A stretch of DNA of 33,050 nt, from the NCBI GenBank assembly GCA_024636215.1, contig JAGXHL010000019.1, forward strand, positions 1-33,050. The letters are read 5' to 3'. Numbering within the stretch: the stretch's first letter is position 1; each line of letters opens with the position of its first letter. This document shows, piece by piece, positions 16,044 through 23,527 of the stretch. This DNA comes from Deltaproteobacteria bacterium. Its GTDB lineage: Bacteria > Desulfobacterota > Desulfuromonadia > Desulfuromonadales > BM103. Both the position numbers and the translations under genes were made by a program. Under the pieces are notes generated by a model. That model was not told the origin of the DNA. It did no database searches and worked only from the letters and a program-made list of their open reading frames with translations.

Positions 16044-16412
16044 ATGTTAAAAAAACAATGTATCGTTAGTTTGTTCGTCGTATTGTTCCCATTGATTTTC
16101 GTTGGCGCGGCCGTGGCTGGCGAGAATGACTACAGTGGTATCCTTGGCAGTGATCAGTTCAGCTTTGAGGCTTCAGTAACAAATAAGGCCGCAAGCAATC
16201 ATGTCTACGATCAGGAAAAGCTGGCATTGGTAGGCACCGAAGCTGGTACCTGGGAGTATGATCCAAATGCTGAACTCACTCCTGCTCAGCAGGCGGCCAT
16301 AGAGCACGATTACAATCAAAGTCGCTTGTCAGACGTTGGTACAGAAGCCGGAAACTGGCAGTATCGTTTTGATTCTTCTGAGACTGGCAACTCGATTTGT
16401 AGAAGTTGCTAA
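16044..16412 (+). CDS. Small secreted protein with a duplicated VGTEAG motif
   Basis: This 122-residue protein has an N-terminal signal peptide (MLKKQ, then a hydrophobic core to about residue 26, cut near AVAG-EN). The mature part carries two copies of a unit of about 25 residues: YDQEKLALVGTEAGTWEY (about 55-72) and YNQSRLSDVGTEAGNWQY (about 92-109). They share Y-[DN]-Q-x-[KR]-L-x-x-V-G-T-E-A-G-x-W-x-Y. The tail ends CRSC, two cysteines that might form a disulphide or bind a metal. The start has GGAGA 7 bp upstream. Promoter and terminator flank it, so it is a single-gene transcript. I do not recognise the family, and no function is assigned beyond export. Confidence 0.8.
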   Translation: MLKKQCIVSLFVVLFPLIFVGAAVAGENDYSGILGSDQFSFEASVTNKAASNHVYDQEKLALVGTEAGTWEYDPNAELTPAQQAAIEHDYNQSRLSDVGTEAGNWQYRFDSSETGNSICRSC

Positions 16413-16438
16413 GTGCGTAGACGCTTAAAGAGCAGACG

Positions 16439-16477
16439 AATCGGCCCCCTTGTTTGTGGCGGGGGCCGATTTTTTAT
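16439..16477 (+). terminator. Rho-independent terminator of the secreted-protein gene
   Basis: An 11-bp perfect GC-rich stem (AATCGGCCCCC at 16439-16449 with its complement at 16461-16471) and an 11-base loop are followed by a run of T. It lies 27 bp after the stop of the small secreted protein. Confidence 0.9.
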
Positions 16478-16665
16478 GCAAATCATTAAGTATTTATGCA
16501 AAATCAATGGCGTGGACCGCACTGCAGGGTCTACTCGATTCTTGCATCAGTTACAGGGGTTATGCATGAATCGTTGCTCAGGGCCTTCCATTTTAGCCTG
16601 TTGTATAATATTCTACAAAGATTGAAAACTTTATTTCCAGGATCATATTGATAGCAGGGCCTTTT
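16478..16665 (+). promoter_or_regulatory. Spacer before the histidine kinase, with a TATAAT element
   Basis: The spacer contains a perfect TATAAT at 16604-16609 about 57 bp before the chosen kinase start. No convincing -35 hexamer lies 16-18 bp upstream, so the promoter call is tentative. A 70-codon open frame crossing the terminator (16413-16625) is not considered a gene. Confidence 0.35.
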
Positions 16666-17790
16666 ATGTCGGAGACTCGAAAAGTAACGCGTTTACGTCT
16701 TGCTATCATTGCCGGTTTGTTGCTGGCGGTGACGGCCATGCATTATCTGACAACAACCCAGTTGGTCAATGCCCATGACGTCTATCGACGTCTCTACTAT
16801 GTGCCGATTGTCCTGGGCGGAGTCTGGTTTACCCTGCGTGGAGGGATCGTCACTGCGCTGCTTGCCTCTTTGCTCTATATGCCGCATGTCCTGTTCCATT
16901 GGCAGCATCAACCGCGTATCGCTCTTGAACAATACCTGGAAATTGTCTTGTACAACGTGATCGGTTGTCTTACCGGGTTTCTTGCCGAACGTGAATTGCA
17001 ACAGAAATTGCGTTATCAGAAGACTGCCGAGACCTTGCAGGAGAGTTATCACAAGCTGCGTGAGCAGGCAGACCAGATCATAGAAATCGAGGACCAGTTA
17101 CGTCGAGCGGACCGGCTCTCTGCACTCGGCGAGCTGTCTGCCGGCATGGCCCACGAAATACGCAACCCACTCGGGTCCATCAAGGGAACCGCAGAGATTT
17201 TGCGGGAGGGCGTGGCCGCTGATGATCCCAGACTGGAGTTCGCCGATATTCTGATCAAGGAAGTCGATCGCCTGAACAAGGTTCTGGAAGACTTCTTGCG
17301 TTTTGCACGTCCTGAACCTATCGAGCGTGGTCGTTTCTCGCCGAATCAATCTATTAAACAAGTCCTGGAGTTGACCCGGCAGCAGGCTCTGCGTAACCGT
17401 GTCACGGTAGAGGTCGAGCTTGCCGAGGATCTCGAAATCCCCGGACGAGGAGAACAGATTCAGCAGGCTCTGCTCAATCTTGTCCTGAATGCACTCCAGG
17501 TCATGCCCGATGGTGGGTTGCTAAAAGTGTCCTCATCGCTTCAGGCGAATGAATATGGTATCCAGGTCACCGATAACGGACCGGGTATTGCTATGGAAGA
17601 CCGGGAAAGAATTTTCAATCCTTTTGTTACGACCCGTGACACGGGCACCGGACTCGGTCTTGCCATTACCCAGAGAATCGTGCAGGGTCACGAAGGTCAC
17701 ATTGTTCTGGACAGTACGCCTGGTCAAGGCGCGAGTTTTACTCTCTTCTTCCCACTCTCATCGAGAGAAACGGAGATTCATAGATCATGA
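16666..17790 (+). CDS. Membrane-bound sensor histidine kinase (NtrB/AtoS-like)
   Basis: This is a 374-residue kinase when started at the ATG at 16666; a TTG six codons earlier (16648) is possible. Three to four hydrophobic segments occupy about residues 8-115. A coiled linker (about 115-150) leads into the dimerisation domain with the phosphoacceptor His163 in HEIRNPLGSIKG. The ATPase domain shows NLVLNALQVMP (N box), DNGPGI (G1) and GTGLGLAI (G2). No PAS or periplasmic domain is visible, so it may sense something in or at the membrane. It would phosphorylate the NtrC-type regulator whose start overlaps its stop in ATGA. The signal is unknown. Confidence 0.9.
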   Translation: MSETRKVTRLRLAIIAGLLLAVTAMHYLTTTQLVNAHDVYRRLYYVPIVLGGVWFTLRGGIVTALLASLLYMPHVLFHWQHQPRIALEQYLEIVLYNVIGCLTGFLAERELQQKLRYQKTAETLQESYHKLREQADQIIEIEDQLRRADRLSALGELSAGMAHEIRNPLGSIKGTAEILREGVAADDPRLEFADILIKEVDRLNKVLEDFLRFARPEPIERGRFSPNQSIKQVLELTRQQALRNRVTVEVELAEDLEIPGRGEQIQQALLNLVLNALQVMPDGGLLKVSSSLQANEYGIQVTDNGPGIAMEDRERIFNPFVTTRDTGTGLGLAITQRIVQGHEGHIVLDSTPGQGASFTLFFPLSSRETEIHRS

Positions 17791-19163
17791 GTATGCAACC
17801 GTCTCATACGCCCTCCCGCAAGGTCCTGTTGATTGATGATGATGCCTCACTTCGTCGCGTCACAGAGTATGCACTGCATTCAGCAGGGTTTCAGGTTTTA
17901 AGCGCGGTTGATGGCAAGCAGGGCCTGGCGTCTTTCCAGGCAGATCATCCGCAGGTCGTGATCACCGATATCCAGATGCCCGGGGTGACTGGATACGAGG
18001 TCCTGAAGCAGATCAAAGCGGAACGTCCTGAGACCATTGTCATCGTCATTACCGCGTACAGTTCCGTAGAAAAAGCTGTAGAAGCGATGAAACAGGGGGC
18101 CTATGACTACCTGGCAAAACCCTTCAGTCGAGATGAACTGGTCATGGTCGTGGAGAAAGCCTTCAACCTGCTGGGGTTGAAGCAAGAAAACCAGCGACTG
18201 CGGACTCAGCTCGAGCACCAGATTGATTTCAGCCACATGGTTGGTATCTCGGACGCCATGCAGAAGGTTTTTGATCTGGTCAGAAAGGTCGCCCCAACCG
18301 AGGCCGGCGTCCTGATCACCGGAGAGAGCGGCACTGGCAAAGAGTTGATTGCCAGGGCGATCCATCAGGGTGGTGGTCGCAGCAAAGAGCCATTTATTGC
18401 CATCAATTGCGCGGCTATTCCTGCCAACCTGTTGGAGAGTGAACTGTTCGGTCATGTGCGCGGCGCCTTTACTGACGCGGTGCGCGATCGTGCTGGTAAA
18501 TTCGAGCAGGCCGATGGCGGCACGCTGTTTCTCGATGAAGTCGGCGAGATGCCCCTGGAGTTGCAGCCGAAATTGTTGCGGGTTCTGCAGGAGATGGAAG
18601 TCGAGCCGATTGGCGGCAAGGTTCGCTCTGTTGATGTGCGTATCATTGCTGCTACCAATCAGGACGTGGATCTCGCCATAGAGGAAGGGCGTTTCCGGGA
18701 AGACCTTTACTATCGATTGGCCGTCATTCCCATCGAATTGCCACCCTTGCGGGAACGTCCGGACGATATCCCGCTTTTGATTGAACATTTCCTGAAGCGC
18801 TTCAGCGCTGATGCTCCGATTTCTCTTAGTGCCGACACGCTTGAGTGTCTGAAAAGCTATCTCTGGCCGGGAAATGTCAGAGAACTGCAAAATGCCGTTG
18901 AACGACTGGTGGTATTAAACCACGGTGACATGGTTAAACCCGAAGATCTACCCGCCAAGTTTTGTGCGGTCCCCACTGCTAAGAGGAGCAAGGTCGTAAA
19001 TCTCCCCGCGGAAGGTTATTCCCTTGAGGCGCTGGAGAAGGAGGTGGTAGTCCAGGCCCTGGAGCGAAACGACTGGAACCAGACCAAAGCCGCTGATTTT
19101 CTGCAGATTCCGAGACATACCCTGATTTACCGGATGGAAAAGTATGCTATCAAGAAAAGCTGA
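17787..19163 (+). CDS. NtrC-family sigma-54-dependent response regulator
   Basis: This 458-residue protein has the full three-domain order. The receiver (about 12-125) has acceptor Asp61 in [10 protein letters not shown] and Lys111 in YLAKPF. The AAA+ sigma-54 activator domain (about 148-385) has Walker A GESGTGKE (179-186), the sigma-54 contact loop as GAFTDA (226-231) rather than GAFTGA, and Walker [10 protein letters not shown] Fis-type helix-turn-helix ends the protein ([20 protein letters not shown]). Phosphorylated by the overlapping kinase, it should activate sigma-54 promoters, whose targets are not evident here. No -24/-12 promoter was found in front of the neighbouring tlpA-like gene. 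Confidence 0.93.
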   Translation: MSMQPSHTPSRKVLLIDDDASLRRVTEYALHSAGFQVLSAVDGKQGLASFQADHPQVVITDIQMPGVTGYEVLKQIKAERPETIVIVITAYSSVEKAVEAMKQGAYDYLAKPFSRDELVMVVEKAFNLLGLKQENQRLRTQLEHQIDFSHMVGISDAMQKVFDLVRKVAPTEAGVLITGESGTGKELIARAIHQGGGRSKEPFIAINCAAIPANLLESELFGHVRGAFTDAVRDRAGKFEQADGGTLFLDEVGEMPLELQPKLLRVLQEMEVEPIGGKVRSVDVRIIAATNQDVDLAIEEGRFREDLYYRLAVIPIELPPLRERPDDIPLLIEHFLKRFSADAPISLSADTLECLKSYLWPGNVRELQNAVERLVVLNHGDMVKPEDLPAKFCAVPTAKRSKVVNLPAEGYSLEALEKEVVVQALERNDWNQTKAADFLQIPRHTLIYRMEKYAIKKS

Positions 19164-19214
19164 GGTGGCTGGCGAGCGCTGCGGAGCGGGAGAACGAAAT
19201 CGTGACTAAGCCGG

Positions 19215-19243
19215 TTGACATTTTTTCTTCTGTAAGGTTACAT
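19215..19243 (+). promoter_or_regulatory. Candidate sigma-70 promoter for tlpA-ccdA
   Basis: A perfect TTGACA (19215-19220) is followed after 17 bp by TTACAT (19238-19243), a weak -10. The implied transcript start lies about 75 bp before the tlpA-like ATG. Confidence 0.45.
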
Positions 19244-19324
19244 GGCCTGTAAATATCGTTTTTTCTATATGTCTTTACTTGCGAACTTTACGTCAGCTGA
19301 TATGAATAAAAAGAAGGGCTGTTT

Positions 19325-19861
19325 ATGCCACGTCTGGTTTTAATCATGATTGTGATCCTGTTGGTCTGCGGATCTGTGTATCTCGTCACCGCAAGCAGCT
19401 CCCGCCCAGCTTACGAACCGGCGAAAATTGTTGATATGGGCGATCCGGCGCCTGACTTTACGCTGGAAGACACTGACGGCAATAAAGTTTCCCTGACGGA
19501 CTTGCGCGGCAAGGTCGTCCTTGTCAACTTCTGGGCAACCTGGTGTCCGCCGTGCCGTGCGGAAATGCCTTCAATGGATAAGCTCAACGAGGCCATGGCT
19601 GGTGAAGATTTCGTCATGCTGGCTATCAATGTTGAAGAAAATGGACGGAGTGTTGTCCCGGAGTTCCTGAAAAAGTCAACCTATAAATTTTCTGTTCTTT
19701 ACGATGATCAGGGGATTGTGCAAAATCTTTACGGAGTCTACAGATTCCCGGAATCTTATGTGATTCGAAAAGACGGTGTTATTGACGACAAGGTCATTGG
19801 AGCCATCGACTGGGCTCATCCGACGACTGTTGAGTATTTCAAGGACCTGGCGAAAGGCTGA
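19325..19861 (+). CDS. TlpA/ResA-like membrane-anchored thioredoxin
   Basis: This 178-residue protein starts with an uncleaved-looking hydrophobic anchor (LVLIMIVILLVCGSVYLV, about 4-21). A periplasmic thioredoxin-like domain follows with PAPDFTLEDTDGNKVSL, VLVNFWATWCPPCRAEMPSM and a late GVYRFPESYVI carrying the cis-Pro region. The redox pair is Cys74-Pro-Pro-Cys77. Proteins of this type reduce disulphides in the periplasm, for example in apocytochrome c haem-binding sites, using electrons passed by CcdA. The CcdA gene follows after 5 bp, which supports that pairing. The ribosome site AAGGG lies about 8 bp before the start. Confidence 0.9.
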   Translation: MPRLVLIMIVILLVCGSVYLVTASSSRPAYEPAKIVDMGDPAPDFTLEDTDGNKVSLTDLRGKVVLVNFWATWCPPCRAEMPSMDKLNEAMAGEDFVMLAINVEENGRSVVPEFLKKSTYKFSVLYDDQGIVQNLYGVYRFPESYVIRKDGVIDDKVIGAIDWAHPTTVEYFKDLAKG

Positions 19862-19866
19862 TCAAA

Positions 19867-20613
19867 TTGCAAGAAGCCGCTAACATAACTTACTGGCTTG
19901 CCTTCACCGCCGGGATTCTCTCCTTCGCTTCGCCTTGCGTACTGCCACTGATTCCGTCTTACCTGACATACATTACCGGGCTCTCGTTCAGCCAGCTTGA
20001 AGAGGCACATCCCAATGCAAAAGTGCGGATGACGGTTATCCTGCATTCCCTGTGCTTCATACTCGGCTTCACTGTCATTTTTGTCTTGCTGGGAGCCATC
20101 GCCGGAGTTGCTTCAAGCAAGTTTCAGCTTTACTTGCGCGAGGGTTTGGAATGGATCGAAAAGATCGGCGGCTTGTTGATCTTCCTGTTTGGCGTGCATA
20201 TGACAGGCCTTTTTCATTTTGGGGTTCTGCTAGGTGAGAAGAGAGTCCAACTGCATAAGAAACCCGGCGGGTTTATCGGCACCTTCGTGGTTGGCATTGC
20301 TTTCGCTGCGGGGTGGACACCCTGTATCGGGCCGATTCTGGCTTCCATCCTGATGGTCGCTGCAACCTCGGGTCAGGTTGGTGAGGGTGTTATTCTGCTT
20401 GCCATTTATTCGCTGGGGTTGGGCGTACCGTTCCTGCTTGCGGGACTGCTTTTCCACCAATTCCTGGTTGCTTTCAAACGGTTTAGAAAATATATCCGGA
20501 TCGTTGAAATTCTGACCGGGGTCATGCTGATGGCCGTTGGCATCATGCTGATGTTCAGCCTGATGGGCAAGCTGACTATGTATCTATACCAGGTTATTCC
20601 TGTCCAGGGTTGA
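19867..20613 (+). CDS. ccdA: CcdA-type cytochrome c biogenesis / thiol-disulphide transmembrane protein
   Basis: This 248-residue protein has six hydrophobic segments and starts with TTG at 19867, supported by AAAGG nine bases upstream inside the end of the tlpA-like gene. The two conserved membrane cysteines are Cys24 in FASPCVLPLIPSYLTYITG and Cys153 in AGWTPCIGPILAS, which in this family shuttle electrons from cytosolic thioredoxin to periplasmic partners. Length and motifs fit CcdA rather than full-length DsbD, since no terminal thioredoxin domains are present. With the adjacent TlpA-like protein it forms a two-gene reducing module, expected in a cytochrome-rich organism. Confidence 0.92.
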   Translation: MQEAANITYWLAFTAGILSFASPCVLPLIPSYLTYITGLSFSQLEEAHPNAKVRMTVILHSLCFILGFTVIFVLLGAIAGVASSKFQLYLREGLEWIEKIGGLLIFLFGVHMTGLFHFGVLLGEKRVQLHKKPGGFIGTFVVGIAFAAGWTPCIGPILASILMVAATSGQVGEGVILLAIYSLGLGVPFLLAGLLFHQFLVAFKRFRKYIRIVEILTGVMLMAVGIMLMFSLMGKLTMYLYQVIPVQG

Positions 20614-20706
20614 TTCCGCCTGGATAATCTTCCTTCCGATGCGTTTGTGTTCCGCCACCATTGATGCGGTTCGTGTCTCACCGCATCCTACGCAATGATT
20701 TTTCGG

Positions 20707-20751
20707 TTGACGGACACTTTTGTCTTGTTTATATTGAAATCCGTTTTCAAT
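20707..20751 (+). promoter_or_regulatory. fur promoter with overlapping Fur box
   Basis: TTGACG (20707-20712), a 17-bp spacer and TATATT (20730-20735) form a good sigma-70 promoter. A perfect 7-5-7 inverted repeat overlaps and follows the -10: ATTGAAA at 20733-20739 and TTTCAAT at 20745-20751. It fits the TTGAAAATNATTTTCAA-like Fur site of this bacterial group. The layout suggests Fur represses its own gene. The leader to the chosen ATG would be about 20 nt. Confidence 0.7.
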
Positions 20752-20762
20752 TGGATCGGGTT

Positions 20763-21203
20763 ATGGGTTCCGTCAATAGTAAAAATACATTCAAAAAGTT
20801 CCTTCTCTCTCAAGGGTTGAAATCAACCCGTCAACGTGAGCTTATTCTCGAGGAATTTCTGCGGGCAGGGTCGCATCTTTCAACGGAAGAGCTCTATCTG
20901 CGTTTGCGCAAGAAACATCCCCAGATCGGCTATGCGACCGTTCATCGCAGCCTGAAACTGTTTGCCCAATGCGGCATAGCCGAACAGCGCCACTTTGGCG
21001 ATGGCCAGGCACGTTATGAGGCCAGCGATCATGACGAACACCACGATCACCTGATTTGCGTCTCCTGCGGCAAGATCGTCGAGTTTGAGGATCCGCGCAT
21101 CGAACAGCTCCAGCTTGAGGTCGCCGGTGAACACGGCTTCTCAATTGAACGCCATCGCCTCGAACTCTACGGCTCTTGCGTTGACTGTTCCTCAACAACT
21201 TAA
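20763..21203 (+). CDS. fur: Fur-family ferric uptake regulator
   Basis: I choose the ATG at 20763 (MGSVNSKNTFKKFL), giving 146 residues, because the winged helix begins there and the promoter and Fur box lie just upstream. The longer open frame from 20661 would translate through the promoter. The DNA-binding part has KSTRQRELILEEF and YATVHRSLKLF. The metal part has the HDEHHDHLICVSCGKIVEFED segment, and the second CVDC pair at the C terminus completes a Cys4 structural zinc site. It should repress iron-uptake genes when Fe2+-loaded. The neighbouring Fur boxes before fur and feoB support iron specificity over Zur or PerR. Confidence 0.9.
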   Translation: MGSVNSKNTFKKFLLSQGLKSTRQRELILEEFLRAGSHLSTEELYLRLRKKHPQIGYATVHRSLKLFAQCGIAEQRHFGDGQARYEASDHDEHHDHLICVSCGKIVEFEDPRIEQLQLEVAGEHGFSIERHRLELYGSCVDCSSTT

Positions 21204-21232
21204 AAACACGTCTCTTTTTTTTGTGTTACTCT

Positions 21233-21251
21233 GAAAATGATTATCATTAAC
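21233..21251 (+). promoter_or_regulatory. Fur box in front of feoB
   Basis: GAAAATGATTATCATTAAC agrees at 16 of 19 positions with the classical Fur box GATAATGATAATCATTATC. It lies 25 bp before the feoB ATG in the 73-bp gap after fur, so iron-loaded Fur would block feoB transcription. Confidence 0.85.
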
Positions 21252-21276
21252 AAGATGGAAGGCTCTACGTACGTCT

Positions 21277-23232
21277 ATGCAAAGCCAAGTGCAAACTGAG
21301 AAAAAAATTATTCTGGTTGGCAACCCGAATGTCGGTAAAAGTGTGGTGTTCAACAGCATGACCGGCAGTTACACGACAGTTTCCAACTATCCCGGGACCT
21401 CTGTCGAGGTCTCCCGAGGCCAGTGTGAGATTGCTGGTGAAACCTACCAGGTTCTCGATACCCCAGGCATGTACTCCCTGCTGCCGATCACTGAGGAAGA
21501 GCGGGTGGCGCGACGGATTCTCCTCGAGGAATCTCCGCATGTGGTGTTGCACGTTATCGATGCACGTAACCTTGAAAGAATGTTGCCGATGACGCTGCAA
21601 CTTATCGAAGCCGGTTTGCCGGTTGTTTTGCTGATTAATATTATGGATGAGGCAGAGCGATTGGGCATGCAGGTCGACATCTCTCTGCTGCAGGAAAAAT
21701 TGCAGATTCCTGTTGTTGGCGGTGCGATTGGCCGCGCCAAACGTGGTTTGTGGGAGTTACGCGAGGCGATTCGTGATTTCAAAGTCAGCAAAGCCACGTT
21801 TCATTACGCCACAGATCTTGAAAAAGATATCCACGGCATCAGCAGTCTGATGCAGGGTGAGTACACTCTCTACCGGCGCAGTTTGACCCTGATGTTGCTG
21901 CAGCGAGACGAGGAGATTGCCGAGCGGATCAAGACCCGGGAAGGCGAGGGCTACGAAAGTATTGAGAAGGCCGTTAATGACACCATCTTTGATCGACGCG
22001 TTGATCTGCATTTGCGCATCAGTCTTGAGCGAAAAAGAATCTGCAAGGGCCTCCTCGATGGCGTCATCACCCAGCAGGAAGGGACTCAGCAGAGCTTCGC
22101 CGAGCGGTTCTCCCACTGGACCATGAATCCCTGGACCGGTGTGCCGCTGCTGCTGATCGTCCTCTACCTGGGTCTTTACCAGTTTGTCGGCGGCTTTGGT
22201 GCTGGAACTGTGGTTGATTTTCTCGAGGGGACCCTTTTTGAAGAGTACCTCAACCCCTGGGTGATTGATTTCTGTGAGACCTATATCCCCTGGTATTGGC
22301 TCAACGAACTCATCGTTGGAGAATACGGCTTGTTCACACTGGGGCTGCGCTACGCTGTCGCCATTATCCTGCCGATCGTGGGCACCTTTTTCATTGCCTT
22401 TGCCGTGATTGAGGACAGTGGTTATTTCCCCCGCCTGGCGATGCTGGTTGACCGGATCTTTAAAAAAATCGGTCTGAACGGGCGTGCGGTCATCCCCATG
22501 GTGCTTGGTTTCGGTTGCGATACCATGGCAACCGTTGTCACCCGCACCCTGGAGTCGACCCGCGAACGCATCATCGCAACCTTGCTGCTGGCTCTGGCCA
22601 TTCCCTGCAGTGCACAGATGGGGGTTATTCTTGGCCTCCTCTCCGGCGTGCCGGGCGCTCTAATGGTCTGGATGGTGAGCATGATCGGTGTCTTTCTGCT
22701 GGTCGGCTTGCTGGCCGCGCAAGTTGTGCCGGGGGAGCGGCCGATGTTTTATATGGAGATTCCGCCCATGCGCATGCCCCAGCTGCACAACGTCATGATC
22801 AAAACCTTGACCCGCATGCAGTGGTACTTCATGGAGATTTTCCCGCTCTTCATGATCGCTTCCGTTCTGCTTTGGGCGGGCAAACTCAGCGGGGCTCTGC
22901 AATGGCTGGTCAGCAGCTTTAACCCGGTCATGCGGATGCTTGGTTTGCCGTATGAGGCTTCAGCGGCGTTTATCTTCGGTTTCTTCCGGCGTGATTTCGG
23001 TGCCGCAGGACTTTATGATCTGCATGCCGACGGTTTGCTTAGCCCTGTTCAACTCACAGTTGCCGCAGTGACCTTGACCTTGTTTGTCCCCTGCGTCGCT
23101 CAGTTTCTGGTCATGCAGAAAGAGCGTGGCTGGAAAACCGCCCTGGCGATCTTCTTCCTGGTCACCGCTATGGCTTTTGCCGTGGGCTGGTCACTTAATA
23201 AATTCCTGCTGATGACGGGGTTGCTGGCATGA
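21277..23232 (+). CDS. feoB: Ferrous iron transporter FeoB
   Basis: This 651-residue protein has an N-terminal G domain: GNPNVGKS (15-22), YPGTSVEVSRG, DTPGMYSL and NIMD as the G4 motif. A helical linker is followed by a polytopic membrane region from about residue 290 with two Gate-type repeats. The first gate region reads GFGCDTMATVVTRTLE instead of the common GFGCNVP type, a recognisable FeoB variant. It imports Fe2+ under anoxic conditions. There is no free-standing feoA; a FeoA domain is found in the DtxR-like protein downstream. The Fur box upstream indicates iron repression. A GGAAGG lies 14 bp before the ATG, unusually far. The stop overlaps the next small gene in ATGA. Confidence 0.95.
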   Translation: MQSQVQTEKKIILVGNPNVGKSVVFNSMTGSYTTVSNYPGTSVEVSRGQCEIAGETYQVLDTPGMYSLLPITEEERVARRILLEESPHVVLHVIDARNLERMLPMTLQLIEAGLPVVLLINIMDEAERLGMQVDISLLQEKLQIPVVGGAIGRAKRGLWELREAIRDFKVSKATFHYATDLEKDIHGISSLMQGEYTLYRRSLTLMLLQRDEEIAERIKTREGEGYESIEKAVNDTIFDRRVDLHLRISLERKRICKGLLDGVITQQEGTQQSFAERFSHWTMNPWTGVPLLLIVLYLGLYQFVGGFGAGTVVDFLEGTLFEEYLNPWVIDFCETYIPWYWLNELIVGEYGLFTLGLRYAVAIILPIVGTFFIAFAVIEDSGYFPRLAMLVDRIFKKIGLNGRAVIPMVLGFGCDTMATVVTRTLESTRERIIATLLLALAIPCSAQMGVILGLLSGVPGALMVWMVSMIGVFLLVGLLAAQVVPGERPMFYMEIPPMRMPQLHNVMIKTLTRMQWYFMEIFPLFMIASVLLWAGKLSGALQWLVSSFNPVMRMLGLPYEASAAFIFGFFRRDFGAAGLYDLHADGLLSPVQLTVAAVTLTLFVPCVAQFLVMQKERGWKTALAIFFLVTAMAFAVGWSLNKFLLMTGLLA

Positions 23233-23402
23233 AGTGCACTTTTTGTGAACATGAACTGACGGCCGAAATGATCCGCGCAAAAGGTTGCGGCGGCTGCCTT
23301 GGCGGCTGTCGCAAAATCCATTGCCCCTACTGCGGGCAAGAAAACCCTGTGGTCCCGGAATTTCTTGAAAAGATTGGGAGGGTGAAGGGTGAAAGGCTGT
23401 AA
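23229..23402 (+). CDS. Small cysteine-rich protein overlapping feoB
   Basis: This 57-residue frame starts at an ATG overlapping the feoB stop (ATGA), so it is probably translated by coupling. It has seven cysteines in about 33 residues: CTFC near the start, then CGGCLGGC and HCPYCG. This is a layout expected of a zinc ribbon or an Fe-S or iron-binding motif. No signal peptide or membrane helix is present, which separates it from the FeoB-associated Cys-rich membrane proteins. The last eight or so residues (GRVKGERL) and the stop codon are encoded by the start of a 7-bp repeat array, so the original C terminus may have been changed. A role in Fe2+ handling with FeoB is inferred from position only. 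Confidence 0.75.
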   Translation: MKCTFCEHELTAEMIRAKGCGGCLGGCRKIHCPYCGQENPVVPEFLEKIGRVKGERL

Positions 23403-23512
23403 GCTGTAAGCAGGAGGCTGGAGGGGAAGGTTGATCGTTGATCGATGATCGATAACAATGAACAATGAACAATGAACGATAAACGATAAACGATAAACGA
23501 TAAACGACGAAG
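23380..23512. repeat. 7-bp-periodic array with changing unit (19 heptads)
   Basis: The sequence divides without slips into 19 heptads: GGGTGAA twice, then AGGCTGT, AAGCTGT, AAGCAGG, AGGCTGG, AGGGGAA, GGTTGAT, CGTTGAT, CGATGAT, CGATAAC, three AATGAAC, four GATAAAC and GACGAAG. Neighbouring units differ by a few bases, so the unit drifts while the phase is kept. The array covers the end of the Cys-rich gene and the gap to the DtxR-like gene, ending 15 bp before its ATG. Confidence 0.9.
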
Positions 23513-23527
23513 AAAGGATGTAGTTCT

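Noticed and set aside
16413..16625. A 70-codon + strand frame after the secreted protein.
   Set aside because: It starts immediately at the previous stop region, reads through a strong terminator hairpin, lacks a ribosome site and has no recognisable content.
17898..18890. A 330-codon minus-strand frame opposite the NtrC-type gene.
   Set aside because: It is fully inside a textbook activator gene and has no motif of its own.
20596..20630. TCCAGG/CCTGGA hairpin after ccdA as a terminator.
   Set aside because: The stem is only 6 bp with a 10-base loop and there is no T tract.
20661..20762. Longer N terminus for Fur.
   Set aside because: It would be translated across the -35/-10 and Fur box, and the extra 34 residues do not resemble Fur.
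21204..21276. A missing feoA gene between fur and feoB.
   Set aside because: The gap is 73 bp and holds only the Fur box and leader; the FeoA domain is in the DtxR-like gene.
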